64,000 nt of DNA from Clonostachys chloroleuca (lineage: Eukaryota; Ascomycota; Sordariomycetes; Hypocreales; Bionectriaceae), in contig JBANAY010000004.1 in NCBI GenBank assembly GCA_037952775.1, positions 868,001 to 932,000 of the forward strand. The letters run 5' to 3'. The notes beneath the pieces are model-generated. The model was not told the origin of the DNA, did no database searches, and worked only from the letters and a program-made list of their open reading frames with translations. Positions within the stretch are counted from its first letter, which is position 1. Every line of letters starts with the position of its first letter. Shown here piece by piece: positions 36,653-49,974 of this stretch. A program made the position numbers and the translations under genes.

Positions 36653-39600
36653 ATGATCCGATACCGCCCTTTAATTAGTTGGTATAGTCGATGTTGGAAT
36701 GCTGAGCTGTGCTAACTATCGATTCATTGCAGTGAATTCATCATCTTCCTCCTAATTTGTTCCATACTGTCCATCTTCTTCCTCAACTACTTCAACCGAC
36801 TCTTCGCCTCGATCGCCTCATACGGCATTCGCACGTGGACATGGCACCAATACCGAGTCTACTTCGACGTAAGCGCCCTGCAAATATCACTTTTGGGCGG
36901 TCGAATCTTCTTCACCGGCCTGCGCTATCATGGGCCCAACGAGACATTCCTCGTCCAGAGTGGCTATGTGACATGGCGATATTGGTTTCGACACGTGCGC
37001 GAAGTCGACATCCTTAGCGACGGACAGCCTGCCGACCTTTCGACCTCGAGCGTGGATAAGAACTCGAAACTGCCCTGCCGAATCAATGTCGATCTTATTG
37101 GTGTGGAGTGGTTCGTCTACAACCGCGGCCCTGCGTATGACTCTATACTTTCTGGCCTCACGAACTCTGCGCCTCCAGACGCGGAAGGGCGCTCTTCCTC
37201 AACCGAGCATAATGGCGACCAGGACAAGTCTGGTGTTCGTTCGCGTAACCCAAGGCGAGGCTCCAACGGCGGCCACGATCCCTTGCTAGTAGCAGGGAAC
37301 CATAATACATCGTCGGATGGAGGGGCTCGGGCAGAGAACGGGAAGTCGTTAGAAGGTACAAGGCCAACCAGGGATCACTCCACCTCAGTTTCTGGGAGCT
37401 CCGATGCTCAAGAAACTAAACCCAAGAAAGCGTCAGATCTTCCCTTCTTATTACAGCTGTTTCCGATACATGTCAATTGCCGGAAGGCGGCGGCTGTTAT
37501 AGGCAACCAGAACACCAAGGGTGTGCTTATTGTCAAGGCGGATGTAGTAAACGCCGATATTGACGCATCAGAAACCAAAACGGTTGATCCCTATCGCCAG
37601 ACTTTCAAAGTTCAATTTGAACACCCCGTCATTGAAATGAAGGATAACGAAGATTATCAAGAAGATCAGGCGTCCCGAGCCACACATCCAAACGCAGGCG
37701 AGATCCAGGAGCCTCATATCATGGATGTTTTCTTCCGCAAAGCATTTATTTTCGCCCATATCTTCAGGAGGATCACTTCTTGTTTCCGCCCTGCTGTTCT
37801 TGAACCATCATCGGAAGAGCATGAGTTGATCGGAAGGGGTCGAACGAGAGTACCCGGATCCAAGCAATGGCAGGGCCTATCGAGGTACCTAGATGATCAG
37901 GATGAAGATGACATGGCCCGGTGGTCATCTATAGAGTATGCTGCAGACACCACGGTTCTTGATTCTCCAGCTGCCACCATGACCATATACTGGGACTCGG
38001 TGGGGAAGGTGACCGCCCAGGCGGTTCAGCAACGCAACGCATCTAAGCTCTCGCCATACATCAATGGTGTCGATCCTCCGGCTTGGGGGATGCATTTTTC
38101 TATACAGGGAGGTGCCGTCAGTTATGGACCTTGGACAGATCGACTGAGAGCTGACTTGCAACGAGTCTTTTTCCCCGGTCTTTGCAAGGATGCATCTCCA
38201 ACCCTTCCCCTTGAAGTTGGTGCTTGGAGGGTGCCGACTCAGTTTGAGCTCTTTGTCGACCTTGAGGACACAGTTGTTATGAGGGTACCATTCCGAGAAG
38301 AGTCAAAGAATTGGCGATGGCGTGGACAAGAGCCGCAGCCGAAGCAGCCAAACAAAGCCAAGACACGAAGTAAACCGAAGAAGGATAACAAGGCTGAAGC
38401 GGCGCCAGCACGCCAGGCGGCGTACCTGGAAATCACCGTTCCAAAGGACTCAACGGTATCGTACCTAATGGATATGGTCGCCTCCGCGTCTGGCTATTCC
38501 AACAGCCTGGACCTAGACCTGCGATCCACCGAACTCCGTAGCACTGTGAACAATGACATCCTCTGGCAGTCCGGTCCACTCAAAGTATCATGCGACCTTT
38601 CCAACCCTCTATCTTGGAATACCCTGAGAACTTGGCAGTTTGACATAAACTTTGACGACCTTAGTCTGTATATTCTCCGGGATCATGTTTTCCTCCTTAC
38701 AGACTTGATTAATGACTGGGCAGCAGGCCCACCTGCCGACTATCTCACCTTTACACCGTTTATATACCGTATTAACTTGAAGCTCGCCAAACCAAAATTC
38801 TATCTCAATGTCAACGACTGCAATATTATTGACAATCCAACCAACCATGATGACAATGGGTATATTGTTTTGTCAAGCCCTCTTCTGACCGTGGAAACAT
38901 CAATACCAATCGACAAATACCGTCCTGAAAAGAACGTGATACCGTTCGATGTGAAAGCAGATATTCTTGATCTAATGTTCCACACACCTCAATGGAACAC
39001 CCAGGCTACTTTTGTCAAATCAAATGAGTTGGGTCGTGTGCATGGTCTCGAGCTTGGTGGCAAATACCATTATTACACGACGACATCTCCATCCAATACC
39101 GACACCCTTACGCTGAATATCTATGGTCGTGAACCGCATGCCTATATCTATGGGTTTGTCATTAGGTATATCCTCTTATTGAAGGACAATTACTTTGGCG
39201 ACTATGTTCATTTTCATACATTGGACGAATACCAAGACCAGTTACAACGGAAGGAGCTCAATTCTACCATCGACCAGGCCCCAGTCAAAAAGTCCAATGA
39301 TACCGATATCATTCTTAGCATTAAGGCAGACAACCCTCATGTCATGATTCCGACAAACATTTACTCCTCTAGTCGCTATGTTCAAGCAGAATTGGCAACT
39401 GTATCACTAGATTTGCGGATTACAAACTACATCATGGATATGGAGCTCTCTCTAAGTCCTGTGAGTTTATCCCTGGGCAGCCCGGAGATTGCGCTAGACT
39501 CCCCGAACATTTCGTATTCTAATACACAGATGTTCATTGATGGCGCCCGCGTCTTTGGGCATCGCTTAATGGGTCTTCCTCCTGCGGAACCAACCTATCT

Positions 39601-42600
39601 ATGTAATTGGGACGTTAATGTGGGCGCGATTTCAGGGGAGTTAACCGCAGATTTTCTCTCAGCCCTTGCACACGGAGCTTCTGCTCTAGCATTGACCTTC
39701 GATGACGTCGAAAATGCACTGATTCCTTATTCGTCAATCGTGTTTGACGATGTCACCTTTGCCCGAGTCAGCGTTGAAACCGTTAACTTGTGGCTCCACA
39801 TCGACGAGGCTGCCTTCCTTGTCTCAACTGATGATATCGATGTGGCGTTTAATGACTGGGCTCGATCACACTATTCAAAGAAACTCGAAGTCTTGGTTCC
39901 GAATCTTAGAGTATCTTGTGTGGATGCCGAATCTGCTGCGAGACATAAATCGCGGCCTCACCACCCGGTGGAGACGGATGCCTATTTCCGAACTGATATC
40001 CGTCTAGGTTCAATCAAACGACATCTTGGTTTCTCTGAAAAGCGGCGATTGCAACAAGAGCTCCTTAGAAAGGAAGATCAGCGCACAAATCGAACCCCGT
40101 TTCTTTTTATTCCAGAGCACTTGAGCGAATACTTGCCAGAACCTACCGATCCGCCCGCACAATGTGTGCCCATGCCTCCGGCGCCGTTGTTGGAATCGGA
40201 ATTGGGTTCCGGTTCATCCTCGAAAGCCTCTATAAGTCGAACGACTCCTAATCTTGCGCGCAAGAGCTCATTCCTGTCGCTTTCTGACTCGAGTGTGCGG
40301 CGGTCACGGAGCCGAAACGAGAGAGCAGCAAGCCCTAGATATGCCTCTCAGGTTAAAAGAGGAGACTCATCAGCTAAACGGCCATGGCTAGAAGCTGGTA
40401 ACAGAGCTGATTCCCCATCTAGTAGTTTCAATTCCATTTTCTCACCTGGAGGAGGGGAGTCTGTATTTGAAGATTATCAGCAGAGTTCCGCGGTGGCGTT
40501 CTCAAGCCAGTACCTCGAGCCCCATTTTGGTCTTAAAGGAATTCGCCCTGATACTCGGGAGACTCCTTCTCAAAATGACAATGGCAAAGGAGAGCAAGAA
40601 GACTTCCTCAGCAACACAGTGGCAGAGTTGGGAGACATTGATCCGAATAGGTTAGATGAAGACCACTTCTATGACAGCATACTGGTCGAGTTTCCCGCTG
40701 GCCTTTCGGGATTTTTCAACCCCGATGCTATTAAATATGCAACCTCGCTCCTGGACGCTATATTGCCCACCGACCCCGAAGATATACTCGATAGTCTTCA
40801 GTCGGCGCCAATGGGGAAAATTTCTGATTTGTTAGAACGACAAGACGCAAGAGGTTCTATAAATGATATCCTTCTTCGTCTTCCAAGGGCCGATATTCGA
40901 TTCCTACATTCGTCCACGCTTGACTCGTCAGACATACCACAGGAGGAACAAGACCAATATGACATTTCAATTGCAAGTGTTGCACTGGTCACTCGTACTG
41001 TAAAGGACTGGGGACTGCTAACCCACAAGGAGGATGAGAGTTCAAGGACATCTCTTCGTCTTGAGGTGGGACTTGCAGAGGTTTCTGCGGCAGAGCGAAT
41101 GTCAACCCTGCAAGAACCTCAAGCGGCGATGAGGGTGCGGATTGACAAAGTACTTGTTTCTGTTGGTGCGAAAGATTTGACATATTTTGACGCTGATATT
41201 GGGTCAGTGGTTGGTAGCACATCATCTGGGAAGATCGAATACCTTGCTTCTTTGATTCATAGAACGGGAAGCTTGGCTATAGATCTGGGGAAATTGGTTC
41301 AGAGTACAGTCACACGGCATGAAAGCCGACTCAAATACTTCACATATCGTCTGCTCGAGGAAGGCCATATGACGAATGACCCGTCTTTTCTTGTCCGCCC
41401 TTCAGCCGTCCTTAGATCTGCCAAGGGTCATTTGCGAACTTTTGACTCTTGGAAGCTTTCTATGCGACTTCGGCAAATTTGGGACACCATGGACGAGGAC
41501 GCGAGATTTCAAGTTGTCGATGGCATGTGTAGAGATGTACCCGCTGTGCCATCTGATGCTGTTGATTTAGTTATCACTGCATTTCAGCGTTGGCGTAGCT
41601 GGGACCTGGGTAACGTTTCTGAAGCAATTTTCCTTCGGCATATCTTCCCCGCCTTGGAAAAGGGGGATACGGAGGTACCTCACATCGAGTACCCCGTCCT
41701 TGGAGCCTTCAGGCTTGCTGAACTGCAATTCGTTCTTGACCCTGGCCCAAAAGAGAATAAGATCGCGCTGATGGATCTTGCTGCCCGCCTAGACAAGAAG
41801 ATAGCTGGATCGAGTGAGCTGCTTCCGGAAGTCGATTGCCCTGATGGACCCCTCATCATACTGAATCTGTGCTGCAAGGAAGCATCAATCCACTTGAACT
41901 GGGAGCTTTGTGAGTTGGCTGAGGATATTCTGCGACAGTATAATCGCAACCAGGCGAGGGAAATGCCCAAGACGGAAGTCGCAAAGAAAGAGATCCAACC
42001 GAAACAGAGCAGCCCTATCGGTGTACATGTTGTATTCGAGGTTACCAAGGCATCGACCCACGTAGAGACGATCAATCTCAATGCTAAGTCGGTCATGACC
42101 GGTTTCAGAACCTCAGCTCTATTCTACGACAACAACGAAGAGTCAAGATCTATCAGTGCTATGATTCACTGTGAAAATTTGAGGTCAGAGCTGCACAATC
42201 GGCTACAGCTCTTGGGATTCTTTCACCTATGGCAACCCAGTGTGTTTATCTCGCACGAGATGCTACCGAAAGAGGATACACCGATTCTCACCGTCAAATC
42301 AATGGCAAGCTGCCAAGGCCTTCAGCTTGCAATCAAGCAGGACCCGATTGGGCTTATGGAGGTCATCGATCTGCTATTAAGAGATGAGATCTCACACCTA
42401 TTACGTGTTCAGGCACAGGCTCCCAGCCAGGCGAAGCCAAAGCAGGATTCGAAGGAGGACGCCAAAATGGCCGATCGATTCTCAAACGCGAAGATCAATG
42501 TCGCCATGTTCCTAGACAAGTATAGCATCAGTGTATCCCTCTTGCAGTCTCTAACCTACAAAATCTCTGGCGCCGTAGCTCGAGCCACGTGTGCGGCCAA

Positions 42601-45600
42601 TGTCGGTCGAGATCTTGTGTTTGATTTCGACATCAAAGAAAACTCCCATGAGATGCAGATTGATGTCCGCAACAAGCCAAAAAGCATATCTCTTCTCCAG
42701 ATTCCGCCTACCAATGGTCGCATAACGAGCCAGTTCCAGCAATCTGACCATGTGCTCACAGTCCTATCTTCTGTTCAGCCTATGCATTTGGACGCTTCTG
42801 CAGTCTATAGCCTGCTTACCGCTTTAAATAGGCCGCAGATATCAAGCGCGATTCAGGACATTCAGGCGCAAGCCAAAGTCATACAGAGGCAGATTACTGA
42901 TACTTTTGGCTCAGACTCAAGTAGGACTGAGAACTCTGAAGTTGAAAAGGAATCAAGCTACAAAATGGTGTATAATGTGCATCTTACTTTCGAAGGCTTG
43001 CAGGTATATACAATAACGCCGCTCAACTCCACAACCGAACCTTCAGCTCAGGTTCTATTCTTCTTGGACAGAGTCCATCTCCAAGCATCTAACCGGCATG
43101 AAGCCAACGGGCCTATCTTGAAGTATCCTGAGCTTCATATTAATCTTCAACAGATCGGTCTTGACATCGCCCGAGGCCGGAAAGATGCCATGCGATCGTG
43201 TGGAAGTTTCGGTGCAGGCATTACAATCTCAGCTAGCTCTCGCCACGGCGAGGATGGCGAGGAGGATTGGGCTTTCAATTTCAAGAGCCCCGAGCTGGGC
43301 ATCTCCCTATCCCCTGAAACAGTTTCGACCGTAGTGGCAGTCGTCGGCTACCTCAGAGAGAAGATTAAGGATCTTGATACTTCGCGTGAATTGGACTATT
43401 TGCGAAAACTACGACAATCAAAGCCGAAGATCACAATCGAGGACCGCCCACTGGAGGACGATGATAACGAAACAGACATCATTGAATCCGTTCTTGGGGT
43501 ATTTGTCTATAACTTTGAATTACAAAACATCCGGGCTTACTGGCTTGCTGCTGGTGAGAGCAACAGCAACTCTAAGGACGAAGAAGATCTTGTTCTGCTG
43601 ATCAAGATGATTGAATTTGGAACAAGAACGAAAAAATCTGCCCGCTTGGCAATTGAAGGGTTTCAGCTCCAAACTGTTCCACCAGGCCAGGACAAGCAAC
43701 TCAGATCTCTTCATTCAGCTCTGCTCCCAGAAGTTATCTTCAATATTGCCTATGTTTCCACTGCGAACGCAAGACGAATGGCGTTCCAAGCCGTTGGTCA
43801 GTCTCTTGACCTCCGACTGACCCCTGGATTTATTGTGCCTGCAGCCAATCTGGTAGACTCCATTTTACTATCGGCCAAGAATGTTCAGGAAGCGTATTCC
43901 GACTGGGGCGAGACTCCAGTTGAGATCAAAAAGACGGACGAGCAGCCTGCAACCCAACAGACATGGAATCTGTTTGGAAAGAAGAGATTAGAGAGTCTCC
44001 TCATCGACGCAGACTTTGCTGGTGCTGTCGTGCAGGTATCCAGTAAACGCAATTTCAGTAACACAGCGCGATCATCAAAGCTTGGCAGACCGTCCTTAGC
44101 TGGGAAATATGGCCAATTCAACGCGGACGATACTGGCAGTGGCGCTGAGCTGCGAACCCCCGGACTTGCCTGGAAGATTGAGTTCCGAGACAATGGCCTC
44201 GATGACCCGATTTTATCCGGAGAAATCAATATCAACGCGTCGAGTAATATCCTCTACCCATCAGTCGTACCACTTATCATGGACATGGTGTCAAGTGTGA
44301 AGGAGGTTGTTGCAAATGATGGAGACGATTCCACTCCGTCCACCCCCAACACCGTAACGCCCAAATCGCAGAAATCGGGTGATGAGGAGAATATTCTTAC
44401 AACTGATCCAAGTGCAGTTCTAGGCCGAGTGCAACTTAACCTAGGTCTCCGAATCTGCAAGCAAGAGTTCTCGCTGAGTTGTCAGCCTATTGCTCGTGTG
44501 GCTGCGATGGCGCGCTTTGACAACATTTATTTCACTGCAAATACAGTCAATTCACTGGAGCAGGGCAATTTCTTCGCAATCTCAGGCACCTTTACCAACC
44601 TGCAGGCATCAGTGCAGCACGTCTATTCACGGGAGTCGACTGGTAGTTTCGACCTTGAAACCATTACGCTTTCCTTTATGAATAGCAAACACGTGAGTGG
44701 CACAAACGGTGTCTCAGCAATTCTCAACGTGAGCCCGATGAGAATATCTGTCAACGCAAGACAGGTCCAAGACTTCCTCCTTTTCCGAGAGATTTGGTAT
44801 CCAGAGGACCTGCGCAAGGGAGATAGCCCGGAAGTTGCTAAACTCGTCACCGAAACTTCGCAAGGGCATTTGGTGCAGCGATATCAGCAAGTCGCTGCTA
44901 CGGCCGCGTTCCCATGGACTGCAACCATCTCAATCGCGGCATTGGATGTCAGTGTCGACATGGGACAGTCGATCGGAAAGTCGGTCTTTGAAATCAAAGA
45001 TTTCTGGGTGTCTTCAAAGAAGACATCTGACTGGGAGCAGAATCTCTGTCTAGGCTTCAAAAAGATTGGGATTGACTGCGCTGGTCGACTAAGTGGCTTC
45101 ATCACACTCCAAGATTTCAAACTACGGACTCTTATTCATTGGCCGAACAGAGCCGAGGCACTCAACAGTACCCCGCTGGTTCAGGCATCGCTGGGATTCA
45201 ATACGTTACGGCTTAAGGTTGCCTTTGACTATCAAGCATTCCTGGTTGCAGATATCACCTCCCTGGAATTCTTGATGTACAATGTTCGCGAGAACGGTGG
45301 AGATCGCCTTGTGGCTATGCTTGAAGGCGATGCTGTGCAGGTTTTTGGTACAACGACATCGTCTGCGCAGTTTGTCTCACTTTACCGAGCGTTTAAGAGG
45401 TTCGCTCAGGAACGGAAAGCCAACTTCGAATCATCCCTAGAGGAGATCGAGAAATTCATGAAGCGAAAAACAAGCGTGGGACGGTTTACGTCACAGACCT
45501 CTGATCGAGAGCCGCCACCAAAGGTACCCAAGGAAGACACTTTGTCAAAGTCACCAATCTCTCTCGACACCGACGTCGTCGTTGCTTTGAAGGCATTGAA

Positions 45601-46342
45601 CTTGGGACTGTTCCCCAGCACCTTTTCCGATAACCAATTGTTTAAGATTGAGGCCCTAAACGCCTCCGCTCGGTTCGCAGCCAGCTTTGAAGACAGACGT
45701 ATCCACAGTCTGCTCAAACTCACTCTTGGTCAACTACGGATTGGTCTTGCGGGTGTTCGCAGTTCAGAGGCGCCCAAAACCTTGAATGAGCTCTCAGTCA
45801 ATGACGTGGTTCAGCGTGCGACGGGATCACGCGGTGGCACAATTCTGAAAGTCCCACAAGTTTCGGCGGTGATGGAAACATGGCAGAAGCCAAATAGCAA
45901 TTCGATTGACTACGTATTTAAGAGTGCGTTTGAAGGAAAGGTGGAGGTCGGATGGAACTACTCACGTGTCAGCTACATCCGAGGAATGTGGGCGAAGCAC
46001 TCGAAGGCTCTCGAACAGACATGGGGCCGCGAGCTTCCCATGGCGGCCGTCAAGATCACGGGAGTGCCGGAAGGCGAAGGAGAGGATAAGGATGGAGAGC
46101 AACTGAAGATCACGGCAGAGGTCAATGTGCCACAATCCAAGTACATTTACCAGGCCCTCGAGCCGCCGATTATCGAGACACCACAGCTACGGGATATGGG
46201 AGAGGCGACACCGCCGCTCGAATGGATTGGGTTGCACAGAGACAGGCTTCCCAACCTGACTCATCAGATTCTCATCGTGTCACTGTTGGAGTTAGCTGGC
46301 GAGGTCGAGGATGCCTACTCTCGCATCCTGGGAGCGTCCTAA
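36653..46342 (+). CDS. CSF1: Csf1, bridge-like lipid transfer protein (BLTP1/Tweek family)
   Basis: Very large tube-forming lipid transfer protein. Yeast Csf1 acts at ER contact sites and supports phosphatidylethanolamine supply for GPI-anchor synthesis. The protein is about 3,212 residues from two exons: 36653-36681 and 36733-46342. The 51-nt intron has a perfect GTGCTAAC branch site. After it comes one membrane segment (EFIIFLLICSILSIFFLNYF) and the family signature SALQISLLGGRIFFTGLRYH plus VTWRYWFRHV. A basic, low-complexity insert lies near residue 490 and a Ser-rich one near 1180. The start is the weakest point: ATG 36653 is in frame, but a nearby ATG at 36615 is in another frame and hits a stop. 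The 9.6-kb exon has no frame break. Confidence 0.93.
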
Positions 46343-48302
46343 GACGGAGGAGAAAGCCACATCAGCATTATGTGACATATCGGTGTCACGTTGTTTTGAC
46401 TTTGGAGTTTGTGGATTCGTTTGATGATATATAATGGCAATCAATTATGGACACGAGAGGTAACAGTCACCACGACGCTGACGGCCTAAAACTACTAATC
46501 AAGTCATATATCATGTGTTGTATATATTGCCCACACCACACTGGAGCATGGAGGGAGCCAGCGAGTTTTTATTTCTAATGAATTTACTTGGCAATGCGTC
46601 GCAATTTGCGTTCGCAAGTTTCATCTATTCGGGCGACTTACATGAGTTAGGGCATGGGTCAATAGGGGCCTTATCTGCCCAATGAACGATGGCGTCTGGG
46701 ACCCAAATCTCGGATATCGCTTCTCCGCGTGATGCCCTCAGTGATTCTACACATATGCCCAAGACATGGACTTGCCCCACTGACCCTGCCATATATTGAG
46801 ACTGTCTCGTGTCTTTGCATCCTGCTCAAGGAGAGCGGCAGAACGAAAGGGATGAACGTACGTTACCCAGAAATATAGTCCTGGGTCGCAGTAGTGAGTA
46901 GTATTGACGTTATAGGTAGGTAAGTTGGGAGGCCTTCATCTGCAGTTCGGTGGTTCCCTGCGAAAGTGTAATTGGCAACGGAAAAGCATGTGATGATTGT
47001 TTAATTGAATGTGGCACGGCGTTATTCAGTAGGCGGTATTCTGCGGCTTAACGGGTAGTAGGTGTCGTGTTGGCGAATCAAGGCCGTGCTCCGCCTTCTA
47101 GAAAGGGAAGGCCAGAAGCTGAACCTCCCCGCAAAACGCATATGGAGCCCGTGTGCTGTGGCAGGAGCGTCCCACAGCTGACAGTCAGCTGGGTCGGTTA
47201 AGTGCATACGGCGAATGCACAGCGAAGCTCGCAGACAAGGATTTCGCCGCGGAGGGCACATGCAGGTGACTGATGGGGTTGTGGCAGGGATTCTCTCCAT
47301 TGTCGTGCAATTCACTGCTGCTCTGCATCCCTTGCCCGCCGTCTGCCAGCTCGAACCGAACTGTCATCTCGAGCTGCACCACTGGATCGAATCGCTCTGG
47401 GCCTGGAGGCTTGTTTGGGTTTGGGGCGGCCACACACATCCGCTTCTACCCTCCCCCCGGCTCGTTGGGCTCTTTCCAGGCTTGGGCCTGTGGCATGTGA
47501 GTCCACGACCTGAGCTCCAACGACCGCCGTTCCTGCCAACCACCTTTCGCTGGTTTTTCGATTACACGACGCCGAGTGGGCTAACCTAAGAATTTGAAGC
47601 TTTCCCTCCCTGTTCCTGGGCTTCCGTGACAGCCTCGAGGAGCTACGCACGTACACACACCCCCTCCCTCCGCTCCCAACCGACCGAAGGACCCGTACCG
47701 TACCTGTGAAGCTCGTGAAACGGCACAGGAGAGATCGATCGCCAGCCCTGTCCACTAGTAGTCATTGCCAGCCCGAGTTGCAGCTAGACCATTCGAGAAA
47801 TAAACAAGGACTGCCACACACTCCGGGAGTCTCGTGTGCGCCGCCTCTCACCCCACAGCCAGAGCTTGCGCCGGCCTCGATTCCCTGGCGGGCGCACATG
47901 TCAATTCAACCCAGACGACTACGCAGATACACGGGGCCTGGGACTACCTACCGCGATCACCGTTGCGTTCCGTTGTCGAGCCGCTCTACCGAAGGCTTGC
48001 TGCCTCCCCGTTGACGAACCCCATAATTTCCCCGTCCTCGACATGTGGGGGTAGAACTGGTTGATTTCTCGTTGTCTTCCAAGGTTCTCAACCTGTATCT
48101 TTGCCTTGCTATTCTATCCTGCCGTTTGTATTTCGGCGAGGCCGACTGCCAGTTAGTCACGCCAGGCCGACAGCGCCGTCAAACCTCGCGTTTCGCCCGG
48201 ACCGAGCTATCTGCAAGGGAAGAATACGACGTCAATTCGAAAGAAAGTCACCTTACTCCCTGTGAAAACGCACCCATGCTTGCTGTGCAGCAGTCTATCA
48301 GG
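46343..48302. other. Intergenic region and likely long 5' UTR of the bHLH gene
   Basis: About 2 kb. The second half (from about 47,200) is GC-rich and full of short overlapping ORFs with no domain. The stretch from about 47,700 may be the 5' UTR of the downstream regulator, with several upstream ATGs. No other gene seen. Confidence 0.5.
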
Positions 48303-49974
48303 ATGGCTTCAGATAAGTCGCCGTCGGATCCGTACCTGCCTTTTGGCTGTAAGTCTGAACCTCCCCGCACTCTCTCGGCTTCCCACCAACTCGCTCGACT
48401 CCTCACGACATATGGGGGTGCTGTGCGAGAAGGGCAACCTGATCGACCAAGGCCACTGACGTGTTTCCTCTACTTAGATGCGATCGATCCGAATCAGGAA
48501 CCTCAGGACCCCCAGAGCCTCCTCCTGGCGATCCTCTCCTCACAGACTCGGACAGCAAGTTCCTCAGCTCGTTCTTCGAGGACATGACCGCCGATCAGTA
48601 CAATATGCCTTCATTCGGCGAAGGTCTCAACTTTAGTGATTCGTGGCTCGATCTGCCTCCGCAGTTTATGGGAACGGCGACTTCTTTTGGGCCACAGTTT
48701 GGAACGTCATTAGCATCTACCAATGGTCAGGGAATTGCAGGAGAAACAATAGATTTTCGCTCAGCGCCTGAAGCAAATCTCATGCCGCCTCCTCCTTTAC
48801 CACACGGTCATCATCAAAATCAGCCACATCAATCAATTCAACAGCAACAGCAGCAGCAGCCACAACAACAGCCTCAGCCTCAACAGCATAATACGCAACA
48901 TCACTTACAACAGCATCCACAGCAACATGCACAGCAACATCAATATCACTCTGATGACGTCCTAAATGCTGCCGCGACCTTGTTGCAGAATGGGGCGGGC
49001 TCAAGAAGTGCCTCGGGTAATCACGAATACAACTTTCCAAGACGGCCCGTTGCCCCCCTGCCAGCCACCTGCGACACCAACCAATGGACGAGTTCCCCAC
49101 AGATGGGCGTCGATCAGTTCCACAATCTCAGGAAGCTGAATATGGAGACTGGATGTACGGTGCCCAGCAGCAAGGACGAATACCACCTGCGCCTGCACCT
49201 CAGAACGACCGTGCAAATGATTTCCAATGGGGGTCGGACGCCAATTTCAGCCCGGTGCAAGGTTACACTCCTAGGCTGAACAAAGGCCCGACGACAATTG
49301 ACTCAATGCACAGGGAGCAAATGAAGATTTTGGAATCTCTAGAAGTCTCCAAAAGTGCAGCAAGCACGCGACCAAGCAGCCCGACTAATACACACCAAGG
49401 CCAAAAGGCTTCAGGGCAGGCACAAACGCTATCCAAGGTAAAAGAGGATCCCGAGGCTCCCCCGCGGAAACGAAGGAAAAGCAAGAACGCTCGGGAAGGG
49501 ACGGAACTGGCTGAAGGCGAAGATACCCCGACCCCAACCCCTGGCGCTACTGCATCTTCGGCGACCAAGCCGAGGCGGAGGAAGCCGAAGGCAGAACGCT
49601 CAGCCAGTGACAATTCACCACCACCTTCAGCGACATCCGTCACAGCACCTGTATTTGGTGAAGGGCCGTCGTCAGACGCAGGGTCGTCTGGAGGCGGGGC
49701 TAGCCAGAGACGTAAGCCATCGGCCAACGGGTCTAAAGCGCCACGAGAGAACCTGTCGGAGGAGCAGAAGAGGGAGAACCACATCCGAAGCGAGCAAAAG
49801 CGCCGCACCCTCATTAAGGAAGGTTTCGACGACCTTTGCGAGCTGGTACCCGGGCTCAGGGGTGGGGGCTTTAGTAAGAGCACCATGTTGACGATCGCAG
49901 CGGAATGGCTGGAAGAGCTATTGCAAGGAAACGAAGCCCTGGCAAACCAGTTGGCAACGATTGAACGAGGATGA
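48303..49974 (+). CDS. bHLH transcription factor, Gln/His-rich
   Basis: Fungal helix-loop-helix regulator, expected in the nucleus on E-box DNA. Exons 48303-48348 and 48478-49974 flank a 129-nt intron. Start MASDKSPSDPYLPFG; then EPPPGDPLLTD, FLSSFFEDM and GEGLNFSDSWLDLPPQFMG, a conserved N-terminal block of this family. A Gln/His-rich stretch follows, then a basic KPRRRKPKAE segment. The C-terminal bHLH has NHIRSEQKRRTLIKEGFDDL, with His, Glu and Arg at the three E-box-contacting positions. Two one-base deletions break the frame: in five C at 48509-48513 and in six C at 49053-49058. Restoring both gives 514 residues and an exact codon count. A conserved regulator broken twice in C runs suggests read errors. 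Confidence 0.87.
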
